A stretch of 64,000 bases of DNA from Eucommia ulmoides. Its lineage: Eukaryota; Streptophyta; Magnoliopsida; Garryales; Eucommiaceae. The notes below the pieces were generated by a model. The model searched no databases, had not been told where the DNA came from, and was given only the letters and a program-made list of their open reading frames with translations. The DNA is taken from NCBI GenBank assembly GCA_016647705.1, contig CM028333.1, positions 6,355,616 to 6,419,615 on the forward strand, read 5' to 3'. Below, piece after piece: positions 13,258-24,620 of the stretch (the first letter of the stretch is position 1; each line of letters starts with the position of its first letter). The position numbers and the translations under genes are program-made.

Positions 13258-13502
13258 AAGTGTCAAAAAACTTCCGATGTAAATCACTCATTTGAGATTT
13301 TTTTAAGAAAAAAAAAAAAATATTGACGGTTTCGCAAAAGTGGATGAATAATGAAGCATAAGCCACGCCTCATGCTTCCAATTGGACCCACTTCCTTCCG
13401 GCTCTGTTATTAATTTTTTCACTAACGGCACTGACAGTAACAATTTTTCATTTTTAGTCAAAAATAAAATCTGAAAACATCAAATAATTGTACTATTTAA
13501 AA
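13258..13502 (+). repeat. Direct repeat, copy 2 (GT17 promoter-proximal)
   Basis: Second copy of the block at 11490-11725. It lies about 200 bases upstream of the TATA-like stretch of the GT17 gene, so it may be part of that promoter region. Confidence 0.85.
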
Positions 13503-13701
13503 AAAAAAAAAACCAATGGCGACCAAGTCAAAGTATTGACACATTAATCGAGGGAATTGTCCTGGGCCAGTCAATTAACACGCATGGGACCCATTCACAA
13601 ACCCTGCGAAATGTCCAAAACACCACGGGTGTTGGGACCACTAACGGAGTTAGTCAGGGGGCAAACTCGTCAATCGATAAAAAAGCTGAACTCAACCAAA
13701 A

Positions 13702-13716
13702 ATATATATATATATA
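13702..13716 (+). promoter_or_regulatory. TATA-like stretch upstream of the GT17 gene
   Basis: An ATATATATATATATA run is followed about 30 bases later by a change to non-AT-rich, (GA)-containing sequence typical of a plant 5' UTR. That would give a leader of about 540 bases before the ATG at 14278, possibly with an intron in it (a CAAG/GTATCTG donor-like site at about 14082). Only a short upstream ATG (about 13725) is seen. The start of transcription is inferred. Confidence 0.4.
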
Positions 13717-14277
13717 GATTCGCGTATGCATAGGCTGGAACATAGGAGAGAGTGAAAGAGAGAGAAGACAAAGGGAAACGACTTTTTCTTCCCTGGTTTA
13801 AAATTCCTGTTCTTACAACTGCCACCTATAAGCCCGTGGCTCCTTCGCGTTTCTCCGTGTTCGTCACTGTTTGGATTTCGGATCCCCCAAGAAATTCCAC
13901 ACCGCACCATATAATCCACCACCCCACCCTTCCCGATTTCTCTCACCCACCCCAACCCGACCGCTGATTCTTCCCAAACCCTTTAATTCGGACCCACAAT
14001 TTATTGCCTTTTAACGTTCTGGTTCTGGGTTTTCTATCCGTTGTGATTTGTCGTCCCTTTTTTTGTTCTGTTCGAGGAACAAGGTATCTGGGTATTTTGT
14101 CCGTAGGAGGAACTGGGCGAATCTGAAGATCCTCATTCCAATTTGATTTTGGCGAGTTTAAGATTTCTGGGTCATTTTTTGGCCTGAATCTTAAATTGAT
14201 CTGAGATTGAAGAATTTTGAGTCGATAATCGATATACGCATAGATATACAGACCGATTTAGCGAAAGAACAGGGGAC

Positions 14278-15698
14278 ATGGCGAGAATATGGGAGAAAGT
14301 CTGTGCGATGGCGGAAGGGGGATCTCATTACTGTCCGAAGAAGACCGACGGCATTTGCGGCGACGAGGTGCTTTTTCTTTTCCCCCCTTTTGATTTATGT
14401 TTAATTGTTTTCCTTTTCCTATGTACCATTGTTACCATTATGTTGGCGAGCAAAATCAAAATCTGTTTAATCCATTAATTTCTATACCCTAGAAAAGAAA
14501 TCCCGATTGAAAATTCTTAAAATGTTGAGGAAAATCGAACTGATTTTAGCCCATTTCAAGATGATTCTAAACTCTTGTCTTCTCTTCATTTTTTTACCAG
14601 GATTCCGGCCGAGTTTTGAGCATGTCAAGACTGCGATGCATTCTCCGGGGATTAGATTTCAAGACACTCGTCTTCCTCTTTGTATTGGTTCCGACCTGCG
14701 TTTTCGGAATCTACATGCACGGTCAGAAAATCACGTACTTCCTCCGACCAATATGGGAATCACCCCCCAGACCCTTCCACGAAATCCCGCACTATTATCA
14801 CGAGAACGTATCAATGGAGAATCTCTGCAAACTCCATGGATGGGGAGTCCGAGAATTCCCAAGACGTGTCTTCGATGCAGTTCTCTTCAGTAACGAAGTC
14901 GACATTCTTACCCTCCGCTGGAAAGAATTACAACCCTACGTCACCGAATTCATCCTCCTCGAATCAAACTCAACCTTCACCGGAAGGCCAAAGCCGCTGA
15001 TTTTCGCCGCCAACCGGAAACAGTTCGACTTCGTCGAATCCAGATTGACCTACGGCCAGATTCCTGGACGACACAGGAAAGGAGAGAACCCATTTGTCGA
15101 GGAGGCTCGTCAGAGATTAGCCCTGGATTTTCTTCTGAAACAGGCTGGGATTCAAGATGATGACTTGTTGATAATGTCGGATGTGGACGAGATACCCAGT
15201 GGACACACCATTAATCTCTTGAGGTGGTGCGATGAAATACCTTCCATCCTCCATCTCCGCCTAAAGAATTATCTGTATTCATTCGAGTTTCAGGTCGATG
15301 ATAACAGCTGGCGGGCTTCCATCCACCGGTACAATCCTGGTAAGACGAAGTATGCCCATTACCGGCAGTCGGACATGATACTGGCAGATTCCGGGTGGCA
15401 TTGTAGTTTCTGCTTCCGCCGCATCAGCGAGTTCATATTCAAGATGAAGGCGTATAGCCATAACGATAGAGTGAGATTCCCTCACTTTTTGAGCCCTAGG
15501 AGGGTTCAAAAAGTTATATGCAAAGGGGCTGATCTTTTCGATATGCTTCCGGAAGAGTACACGTTCAGGGAAATCATTGGGAAAATGGGTCCGATTCCGC
15601 ATTCGTACTCGGCTGTTCATCTTCCGGCGTATCTTCTGGAGAACGCTGACAAGTACAAGTTTCTATTGCCCGGACATTGCTCGAGAGAAAGTGGCTGA
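14278..15698 (+). CDS. GT17 family glycosyltransferase (beta-1,4-GlcNAc transferase-like)
   Basis: Two coding exons, 14278-14367 and 14601-15698, joined by a GT..AG intron ending TTTTTACCAG, give 395 aa. The family (CAZy GT17, related to animal beta-1,4-mannosyl-glycoprotein 4-beta-N-acetylglucosaminyltransferase) holds type II Golgi membrane proteins; the acceptor used by plant members is poorly known. A short cytoplasmic N-terminus leads to one membrane anchor (about residues 51-68, [20 protein letters not shown]). The lumenal domain has the conserved HGW, LLESN.TFTG and SDVDEIPSG (about 223-231, likely metal-binding DxD), and a Cys-rich HCSFCFR. No stops interrupt it. The 14278 ATG is the first in the leader and has a good context (ACATGG); an in-frame ATG at 14308 is the alternative. 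Its 3' UTR is the left breakpoint of the tandem duplication. Confidence 0.93.
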
Positions 15699-16443
15699 TT
15701 TTACTTGAATGTATATCCCCTCATATTCTGGGATTTTTATCGAGAAAACAACGTTTGACATTGGTGTCTCGCTGATGAACTTGCTGCAACATGAAAAAAG
15801 GGCAATATTTGTATACAGAATTTTGGGACGATTTCTGGGGATGAATCTGTATATAACTAAGTTGCCTCGGGGCGCTTGTGTATTTGTATGCATCGGAATG
15901 GATTGACTCCAGAAATGTGGTTTTTCAAGAGATACAGAACCTAATTTTGGGATTTTCTTCAATTTAGGTAATTTTGATTGTAGATGGACCGATTAGTTCA
16001 CATACACATATATATATACATATATAATTGTTTTTGTTCTGAATTTGTATCGTTATGCATCCTATTGATTTGTTTTCGTACATGACCGATTATGATGTTG
16101 AATTCAACATTAGCTTGTTTCGTATGCTCAGAATCATGTTTGTTTCTTCTTTTTTTTTTTTTCATTCACGGAAGTAATGGATTAGACTAAGCAATGGGTT
16201 GGTATTTGGTAGAGATGCTCTTTTTGTGATTTTGAGGTTGGCATGTCTACCTGGTACCGCTTTGTCTGTAAATAGAATCTCTTGACAGCCATGAGTTATA
16301 TAGGTTGGCATGTCATGAATTTGGTTTGCTTCAATTTGTTTTGTTTATGAAAGACCCAACTTTGTTCAAGTACTTGTTTGGCGCTCTAATTAAAATTAAC
16401 CTCTGACTAGTAAATGGTAAATTAAGAACTTCCAAACAGTGCG

Positions 16444-16731
16444 CTAAATGGGAATTTTTATTACAAGCTCTTGTACGACACCTAACTGGTTTTGCTCTAC
16501 CTCAGTCTCATCATGAGAGCGACTCCAGTTCTGATCAGTTTGTGCAAGGAGGCCAAACCACTCTTCTTTTGTTAGGTCCATGATCAGCCACGTAGTTTTC
16601 AAACTTAACCGGGTCAATATGTCTTGATTTTGAAGGGAGCCCGGTAGTGTCGGTGTCCGCTTGGCTAAGAGCCGCATATAAGCATTACGATCTTGGGAAT
16701 AAGCTGGAAGGCCATTTGAGTCGCAATCCAA
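16444..16731 (-). other. 95-codon open frame in a segment found only in unit A
   Basis: The frame starts MDCDSNGLPAYSQDRNAYM and is rich in polar residues. It lies in about 430 bases (16300-16733) whose place in unit B (30110-30690) is taken by unrelated sequence. I recognise no domain. It could be a relic of a mobile element or chance. Confidence 0.2.
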
Positions 16732-16827
16732 ATGCCATTTCTACTCGCACTGAGAGAAGTGCGGGAATCGGCATGGGCACATAGATGGATTCTTATCTCC
16801 TGGGAATGGAAATCACAAGGGGAACTA

Positions 16828-16834
16828 TACATAC

Positions 16835-16878
<44 letters not shown>
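16828..16878. repeat. (CATA)n(TA)n microsatellite
   Basis: About five ACATACAT units run into about 20 AT units, 65 bases before the start codon of the unit A Gly/Asn-rich gene. Unit B has only about six TA units at the same place. Confidence 0.95.
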
Positions 16879-16880
<2 letters not shown>

Positions 16881-16943
16881 AGAATTATTAGAAGCAAATC
16901 AAACCAAGAAAATCAGTAAAAAAGGTTTTATCCAGACAGAGAG

Positions 16944-17453
16944 ATGTATCATCATCCCGGTGCTGGATTCCAATAGCCGCAGGGCCATGCTACGCACCAG
17001 TACAACAAGGTGATACAGACACCCCTCATTCCGGTCATCCCCCTTACTCAGCCATCCAACCATGGAGGAGGAGGCGGAGGAGGCTACTTCTCTTACCCTA
17101 ACCCTTATCCTAACCACCAAGAATGGCAGAGCACCACCACCAGTCACTACAACAACAGCCATGTCAATAATGAGCAGTACAACAAGGTGATGCAAACACC
17201 CCTCATTCCGGCCATCCCCTTCCTCAGCTATCCAACCATGGAGGAGGAGGAGGAGGAGGAGGCTACTTCTCTAACCCTAACCCTAACCACCAGAAGTGGC
17301 AGAGCACCACCACCAGTCACTACAACAACAGCCATGTCCCTAATCAGCAGAATTGGGGTAGTGATCGTGTGCGCTGCCCGTGTTGCTGTTCCCCTGGGGC
17401 TTGCAGCCATGATTGTCTGGAATGGCTCTAACTATCAGTATCTATCTAAATAA
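16944..17453 (+). pseudogene. Gly/Asn/His-rich small gene, unit A copy, with early stop
   Basis: Paralogue of the unit B gene at 30779-31132. The ATG at 16944 opens MYHHPGAGFQ, but codon 11 is TAG (16974-16976) where unit B has CAG, so the full protein cannot be made. The rest is open to 17453. It holds two copies of a ~200-base internal repeat: QYNKV.QTPLIP.IP, a Gly tract, then NHQEWQSTTTSHYNNSHV. A one-base difference before the second Gly tract switches frame: one frame reads Glu-rich then a hydrophobic end (IGVVIVCAARVAVPLGLAAM), the other keeps Gly then PNHQKWQSTTTSHYNNSHV and ends Cys-rich (RVRCPCCC). I do not recognise the family. No intact ATG-initiated frame of this length remains. 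Confidence 0.55.
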
Positions 17454-17613
17454 TGATGTCTCAACACCTACTATGCATCTGCTTCAAAAGCATATAATAA
17501 CATCATAAGCTGCTTCTTTGAATCAATTCATGCTTTCAGTTTTTCTCTCTTTCTTTCTTCATTCTTCCGGTTGGATTATAAATCAAAGATAACAATGACT
17601 TGAGATTACCTTT

Positions 17614-18175
17614 TGTAGAAACCAATGGGCCTCACTCACTCTCAAAAGACGCCTTCCCTTTAGACTTATATGTAGCTCAGGATCATCGAACACAAGCGAT
17701 GTGGAATTCAACACGATCCCTCACGTGCATAGTGGACTTTGCCAAATTACAGCGAAAGAATATCTGAGGAATGACCCGACATCGATGTGGGATTCAATAC
17801 GCCCCACACGTATGGTGGACTTTTTGCCAAACCCCTGCGAACGGATTTCGGGGAGCCCAAGGTCGATGTGGGATTCAACACGCCTAATATCAAACAAGAG
17901 TTCTAACTTTGATACCATGTAGGAACTCAATGGACCTAACTCACTCCCAAATGACGTCTTGAAAGAGTAGGATTATCTTTAAACTTACATATAGGTCAGG
18001 ATCAGTTAACACAAGTGATGTGCGAGTAGGATTGCCTTTATTGTTATATATAGGTCATGATCAGGTAACACAAGCGATGTGGGATTCAACATGCCCTTTA
18101 CATGCAAGGTAGACTTTGTGAAACCACAGCGAATATAGGGGGAAAGGCCCAACAGTGCGAGTTTCAACACCTTAA
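17614..18175 (-). mobile_element. TRIM element array, unit A
   Basis: Reversed terminal-repeat retrotransposon in miniature. Two LTRs (17614-17713 and 17919-18091) start TGTAG.AAC and end CAACA on this strand; a reversed tRNA-Met primer-binding site (TTTGATACCAT) stands before the right LTR. The right LTR is lengthened by an internal duplication, and a further partial interior follows to about 18175, so it is a partly tandem array. No coding sequence. The same element sits at the same place in unit B (31299-31812), so it is older than the duplication. A complete relative lies at 38638-39239. Confidence 0.8.
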
Positions 18176-18587
18176 ATGCTTACAAAATGCATATTTTAAA
18201 TACAATAATTATTATATAGAGTCCAAATCTAAACCCACACATAACATGTGTTTGAATAGCTGCCTAAATAAAGTTTAAAGTTAAGGCAGCTAATAGATTC
18301 GAACTGCTTTCTGAACACATGGGGGTTGCCCCTTCTGTCAAAATTTTCTTTACCCAAAAAAATCCTGAAGGATATCTATTCTAGTTCTGGAAATTCCTGG
18401 TGGAAAATAAGCATATGCAAGTAATCTTGGTCCACAATATTAGGCCGAGTCAAACATTTGATTGCGTAAAAGAGGCGAAGGCATCTGATTCTATCTAGTT
18501 TCTTTTACAAGATGTTGGCCTGTAGAAGCAGTTGAAATCAACATACATCGAATACTCATCATCATAGTTGTAAGGCAAAAAGGAAAA

Positions 18588-18803
18588 ATGAAGAACAGAA
18601 ACTTGAAGCAAAACGGGCAGAACCATGGATCATCGTCTATGGTGGAGGCACAAGAACATGTTAGAATCGAACACCGTTGGCATAAGGTTGAAGATACTAA
18701 ACACAGGAAAGTGTATGAGGAAGATGTCGATTCAGAAGCAGAGGAGTTCATTCAGCTCAATCACAAGATGTTTGAACACTACAAATCGGCGTCAATGAAT
18801 TAA
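18588..18803 (+). CDS. Small DUF761-like protein, unit A copy
   Basis: A 71-aa open frame. The C-terminal part VYEEDVDSEAEEFIQLNHKM resembles the DUF761 motif of plant proteins (VD..A..FI....), here without the long N-terminal region of larger members. Function is unknown. The unit B copy (32242-32454) aligns end to end with changes mainly at polar sites and no stop, which suggests both frames have been kept under constraint or diverged recently. The start is the first ATG after the conserved leader. In unit A the TATA-like box of unit B (TATAAAA) reads TGTAGAA, so promoter strength may differ. Confidence 0.6.
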   Translation: MKNRNLKQNGQNHGSSSMVEAQEHVRIEHRWHKVEDTKHRKVYEEDVDSEAEEFIQLNHKMFEHYKSASMN

Positions 18804-19119
18804 ACCGTGGCATTTGGTGAACATGAGTGCCTATAAACTAGCTAAATAATGTCTTTCCTTCCTTGCAGTAAGCGATTCTGTATTAATTTAGACACGAGTT
18901 TTATGTAACCCGTTTAAGGTCAGGAACTCAGAACTTACATGAATGCAAGCTTTGATTTGACAATACCATGTCTATTGCCTTGTAGCTCAAGGATTTTTAT
19001 TTTTTTTTGTTGATTCACACTGATGAACATCCTTTTCTGCTTTCATGTTTACATATTCATTTATAGTTTCAGACGGAGATTTATTCTGAACCACATATTT
19101 CAGATCTCTTCTTCATCAT
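18804..19119. other. 3' region of the DUF761-like gene up to the insertion site
   Basis: Matches 32455-32774 of unit B and ends with the target ATCAT (19115-19119) of the Athila-type insertion. Nothing else is seen. Confidence 0.7.
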
Positions 19120-20382
19120 TGATCACGCAACATTTTGTGCGATTTAATACTACTAAACTAAATTTTGTTATTCTTTTGAATAAATTAAATTAGTGTAATT
19201 GATTTATTTTAGTTGTTTTAATAGGTTTTTGAAAATGGAGCAAAAGTACGTTAATTTGGAGCAAAACGGATGAAAAACAAACAATTCACAACGATCCGGG
19301 CAAACGAACAATGTTCGTGGTTCAAGGAGCCGCGAATCGCAGCTTCGGAGCAGTGCATCACACGGCTTTCGAAGCTACACCTTGCCCGGCTTCCAGCTGG
19401 TCGCGCACGCAACCTAAGGCAGAGAGCCAACATTTTCTTTCGATTCCCAAGAGTTGTTGGGATTATTTGGGTTATTCCCGAACGACTCTAGGAATTCATG
19501 AGGATAAAAAGGGACGGATTGTAAACTTAAGGGAGTAATTTTTGAGATTTGAATACATTTGGCAGCTTTTGCTTTTCAATTTTTCCACTCTTTGTGCACC
19601 ATTTTACAATTCTTGAAAGAAAAGCTTGGTTTCATAATATAGAAAGGGAAATGGTGGTTTCAAGAATTTCATCCGAGAAGACGCCATTTCACTTATCAAT
19701 GAGTGGTTAATTTCCTCTAACCTGATTAGGATTGTAGTGAGGTATTTTGAATTTATGTAATATTGTGTTTTTAATTTAATTCTGGATTTGAGTAAACTAT
19801 TGTATGAAGAGGATTATTGTTCTTCATTGTTATTATTATGTGATTGAATTTATTCTAAAATATTCTTGTAGACATTTTAGTTTTAGATTTGGTTACTTCT
19901 AAAAGCATTAAATCTAGTACTTGTGGTCTAATTTTAATGATCATACAATCGTAATTTTTGGGATTGATTATTGTATTGGATTATTTATGCCTAGATTTTA
20001 ATTCACCATAGATTAGTGTAATTTAGGGATTAAATACCGAAGATAAATCATGCCGATAAAATAATCAACCCGATCTTTCTGAGTAGTCTCGACTTATAAT
20101 TAAGAACACTCATTTGCACAAATTTGAGATAAAGAGAAAATACGAGAAAAAACATGAATTCCAAAATACGGATCCATAATTCCTAACCCGATTCTCTATT
20201 TCATTCATAGGTTTAGTATTTACTCGTATTAAAAATAAAAAAATCAAAATCAAAATCTGTTTTAAAGAAAAATAATTAGAAATTGATAATTACAAGCTAA
20301 TCCTTGTGGTTCGACACATGTACTTAAGCACACTATACTACGATATTTTGTGCTTAAATAAGGTATTAAATTTGAGCGATCA
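19120..20382 (+). repeat. 5' LTR of the Athila-type element
   Basis: Begins TGATCACGC, ends TTTGAGCGATCA. About 1.26 kb, matching the 3' LTR and the LTR fragment at 1-730. Confidence 0.9.
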
Positions 20383-20387
20383 AATTT

Positions 20388-20405
20388 TAGCGCCGTTGTC
20401 ATGAA
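20388..20405 (+). promoter_or_regulatory. Primer-binding site (tRNA-Asp type, degenerate)
   Basis: TAGCGCCGTTGTCATGAA follows the LTR by five bases. It fits the tRNA-Asp 3' end used by Athila-type elements (TGGCGCCGTTGCCGGGGA) at about two thirds of positions. Confidence 0.75.
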
Positions 20406-20576
20406 TTCGACATCGTTAATTATTAATTTTGAGTACTGTTTTTCTTTCTTGTTCAAATTCATCGTTTTTTTTAATTTTGTTTAATTTTTCTGTAAAGACA
20501 AAAAAACATATAAAATAAAATTAAAACAAATATATATTTGTGCAAAGGAATCTTCGGGGTTAGTGTGAATTGTTCA

Positions 20577-21570
20577 TATGCTTAGGGAAAAGCCCGACCT
20601 TCAAGACAATCTCAACCTTAATAGGATTTTTGAGAGTGTGCCTAGGATACCTAGAACTGAAATTAAAATCGAAAAAAACCCGCTAAACCCAATATCCCTG
20701 AAATGGCTGAACCACCTAGACTACTCCGGGAATATTACATTCTCTCAATCTACACCTCTCCCTCATGTATTAAGTTGCCTAAGCTAGAGGATGCAACTTC
20801 ATTCGAGATTAAGCCATCTACTATCCAAATTCTTCCATCTTTTCATGGCCTCGACCACCCCTATTGGCATCTTAATGATTTCTTATAAATTTGCACTACA
20901 TTTAAGTTACCCCACTTATATGAGGATGACGTCTACCTTAGACTTTTTCCGTTCTCCCTGAAAGATCGTACAAATGAGTGGCTCCATTCTCTACCCCCGG
21001 GATCAATCACAACATAGGAGGGGCTTCAAAAGGCTTTCCTACATAAATGTTTTCTAATTGGCAGAACCAACCAAATTAGGAAAGCCATAATTTCATTCTC
21101 CCAACAACCCTCTGAACAATTCTATGAAAGTTGGGATCAAATAAAATATCTTTTGAGGCAATTCCCACATCATGGGGTGACGAAATGTCAAATAGTGCAA
21201 AGTTTCCATGAGGGGCTCATTGAACACAACCGCTACATGGTGGATACGTCATGTGGAAGAACATTCCTTGTCAAAAGTGAGGACGTGGCGTGGAGCATGT
21301 TTGAAAACTTGAGTGAAAATTCTGTACAATATGCATTCGTTAGTAGGCAAGAAGGCCTTGGACATGCACGAGGAGGGATGTACGAGGTCAAGCAAGTAGA
21401 TCTCGCGACACAGGTAGTTGAGCTAAATTCTCAAAAATTAGATCAATTGTTGTTGCAAAATCAATCACCCTCGACCCCTCATCCAGCCGCAGCATGTTTT
21501 ATTTGCCTAAACCCATCCCATATTGTCCTTGAGGGTCCTGCAGGAACGCACTTTCTCGAATACATTTAAG
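20577..21570 (+). pseudogene. Athila-type gag remnant
   Basis: Readable over three shifted frames: LREYYILSIYTSPSCIKLP, FEIKPSTIQILPSFHGLDHP, RLFPFSLKDRTNEWLHSLPP, then PHHGVTKCQIVQSFHEGL and DVAWSMFENLSEN. This order and wording are those of the capsid-like gag domain of plant Athila/Diaspora elements. Stops at about 20886 and 21016 and frame changes disable it. A linker region (21571-22320) with further stops leads to the protease. Confidence 0.85.
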
Positions 21571-22320
21571 AATATATCAATGCTACTCAAATATTTCCTC
21601 GACATGATAATAACTCGTACTCTAACACTTATAATCCGGGGTGGCAAAATTACCCCAATTTCTCATGGAGAACACTGGCTCAAGGACAACCCTTTGTCCA
21701 TTTCTCTAGGCTGCAATACCAAAACCCAGCCCCAGGATTTAATCAATCCTAAGGTTAAGCAACGTACTCCCAGCCAACTAGGAATTCTCAGTCCACTGAG
21801 ATGCAACAAATCCTTAAAGCCTTAGAGGGACTTCAAGAGTAAATCCAAAAAGTAAACTCACATTCTCAGTCCATAGCTTTGAATAAAAGGGACGAATTGA
21901 GGCTTCCTGGCCAACCGATAGAAAATCCTGGGGGTCAATACTTTATTAGAGAGACGAGAGGGCATCATAGGCATGTTCAATCAATTACGATCCTTAGGAG
22001 TAAGAAAATAGTAGATAATCGGGTGGGTATTGATGACAGAATTCCAAAAGATGAGAGTGAAAGTAAAGAGGCGGTGGAACGACTGTTGTCAAGCAAAAAA
22101 ATTGAGGAACCCAAATATTTGAACCCCGAGCTTGATACACCTACAAATATATGTTCAACTCCTCGGGCACCATTTCCTCAATGCTTAATCCAACCTTCAC
22201 CATTCCATCGAAATAGCGTTAGAATGGAAGATATCCTCAAGACAATCAAGCAAGTAAAAATAAATATCCATTCATAGATGCTATCAAACAGATCCCCACA
22301 TACACAAATTTCTAAATGCC

Positions 22321-22800
22321 CTTCGTATGCGAAAAATGAAGTGTAGAACACATGTGTCGAAAAAGGTCTTGTTAACACAACAAGTGAGTTCTGTCTTAGT
22401 ATGTGAAACTCCACCAAAGTTTAAACACCCAAGAGTCCTAACCATTGCATGTGTGATAGGAGGTCAGCCCATTGCGAAGGCTTTTCTAGACTTGGGCGCA
22501 AGTGTAAATTTGTTGCCATTTTCCATATACGAGCGTCTAGGTTTGGGGGATCCAAAGCCTACATCAGTAACACTCTAGTTAGCTGATAGGTCAATCCGAA
22601 ATCCGAGAAGGATAATTGAGGATGTGTTAGTAGGGGTAAAAAAAAATTTCTACGTTGTGGATTTCTTAGTCTTAAATATGGAACCGATTCCCAACCCAAG
22701 TCGTCAAATCCTGGTCATTTTGGGACATCCCTTCCTCGCCACTGCCAATGCTTGCATTGACTTCAGTCAGGCATTATGGATGTCTCATTTGAAAATATGA
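22321..22800 (+). pseudogene. Aspartic protease remnant of the gypsy element
   Basis: The block AKAFLDLGASVNLLPFSIYERLGLG (written here only as a description) holds the retroviral-type active site, with D-L-G in place of D-S-G. It follows the conserved VLTIACVIGG strand and is followed by a decayed flap region (DVLVGVKKNFYVVDFLVL). Stops occur after 22578. Confidence 0.8.
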
Positions 22801-23209
22801 AGGTGTGACTCAATGTCTTTGATTCAATTAATTAACCCCTGATTGAAAACGCATCGGAGTGTTTTGGGGTTGATCAAATTTATGAGTTAGTAAAAGAGTC
22901 TTTACCTTCTATGTTGTTCAGGGAATTTCTTGAAGGAACCAACATGTATATGGAAGATGAGTTATTGGAGACTGAGCAGACAAGTGAATGAGTCCACGAA
23001 TTGCTAGGGATATCATGCAATGAGACTGTGTGGTTTAGAAAACCTAAACCATTACCACCGATAGTGGGTACCCCTTTACAGCCATTCATCGAGTCCCCAC
23101 CATTACTAGAGTTGAAAGCTCTCCTGGATTCACTCAAGTATGCATTCCTTGGCCACAATGATATGTTGCATGTGATTATATCGGCCGAACTCACAAGAGC
23201 GTAGGAGAA

Positions 23210-24075
23210 GAAGTTGATTGGTGTCCTTCAACGCTTTAAAAAAGGCAATGGGATAGGGTGTGGCAGATTTAAGGATGATGCAAAACTGACGAGGGAGTTT
23301 CAGAGAAAATTGAATCCCAATATGAGAGAGATGGTAAAAAAGTCCTGAAGATATTGGATGTGGGTATTATTTACCCTATCTCTAATAGCAAATTTGTGAG
23401 TCTCATTCAGGTGGTCCTGAAGAAGTTGGGAATCACAATGGTGAAAGATTCTGGGGAAAAATTTGTCCCCACTAGAGAAACCAGTGGGTGGCAAGTTTAT
23501 ATTGACTATCGGAAGCTCAACACCATGACAAGAAATGATCACTTTCCGCTCTCATACATTGATCAAATTATAGAGAAGCCAATGGGTTTTCCTTACTATT
23601 GTTTCCTTGATGGATACTCGAGATATAACCAAGTCCCAGTGTTTTCAAAAGATCAAGAAAATACAACATTCACATGTCCATTCGGCACATTTTCATATAG
23701 AAAGATGCCATTTGGATTATATAATGCGCTGGCAACTTTCCAAAGACGCATGATTGCAATTGTCTCCTACATGGTCGATATCTTCCTAGAAGTCTTTGGG
23801 GATAACTTATTAGTTTTGGGGACATCATGCGAATGATGTCTTGACAACCTTGAGAAGGTTATAGCGAGGTGTAAGAAAACAAATTTGGTGTTGAGTTGGG
23901 AGAAGAGTCACTTCATGGTTCGACAGGGTATTGTATTGGGGCATATCGTTTCAGAGAAGGGAATTAAGGTGGAAAGAGCTAAGGTTGACATCATCACAAA
24001 TTTGCTAGCCCACAACGGTGAAGCAAATTTGATCTTTCTTGGGTCATGCAGGATTCTACCAAAGCTTCATTAAGG
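23210..24075 (+). pseudogene. Gypsy reverse transcriptase remnant
   Basis: Blocks in order are GIIYPISNSKFVS, WQVYIDYRKLN, PYYCFLDGYSRYNQVPV, TCPFGTFSYRKMPFGLYNA and FGDNLLV. The catalytic FMDD-type box has become FGDN. A stop at 23836 separates it from the GHIVSEKGIKVERAKVD block. The last Asp of the active box is lost, so the enzyme would be dead even with the frame restored. Confidence 0.88.
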
Positions 24076-24089
24076 TGTTCAGCAAGATT

Positions 24090-24600
24090 GCATGTCCCCT
24101 TTGTAATCTACTTGGTCTATATGTGCCTTTTGTTTTTTACAAGTCATGCTAAGAGGCATTTGAAACACATAAGGCAAAATTGATCTCTGCCCCCAACATT
24201 CAGCCCCCAGACTACTCTTGACCCTTTGAGATTATGTGTGATACCTCCGACTATACTGTCGGTGCCATTTTAGGGCAAAAGTGGACAAGGTACCTCATGT
24301 GGTATATTATACAAGTTAAACACACAGGTGAATTATACTACCACTGAAAAGGAGTTGTTGGCTGTGATTTTTGTGTTGGATAAATTTCAATCTTATATCC
24401 TAGGGTCAAAAATTGTCATATTTTTTTATCACACGGTTCTGAGGTACCTATTGTCAAAGAAAGGAACAAAACCTTGGTTGATTAGGTGGATTCTCTTATT
24501 CCAAGAATTTGATATTGAGATTAGAGATAACAAAGGGGTAGAAAATGTTGTGGCTGACCATCTCCTTATTATTTGGTACGAAAGTACTCCGTAACTCACA
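24090..24600 (+). pseudogene. Gypsy RNase H remnant
   Basis: TTTEKELLAVIFVLDKF, then IRWILLFQEFDIEIRDNKG and VVADHL are the usual end of RNase H in Athila-type pol. The interior between VADHL and the next recognisable integrase words (KYSVTHKVATHYH, from about 24587) is missing: about 1 kb of integrase, including the zinc finger and the first two catalytic Asp residues, has been deleted. Confidence 0.8.
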
Positions 24601-24620
24601 AGGTAGCCACACATTATCAC

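Noticed and set aside
14616..14618. TTG as start of the GT17 frame
   Set aside because: Exon 1 with an ATG and a clean GT..AG intron joins in frame; TTG is internal (RVLSMS).
15279..15620. 113-codon minus-strand frame inside the GT17 gene
   Set aside because: Shadow of the conserved GT17 exon.
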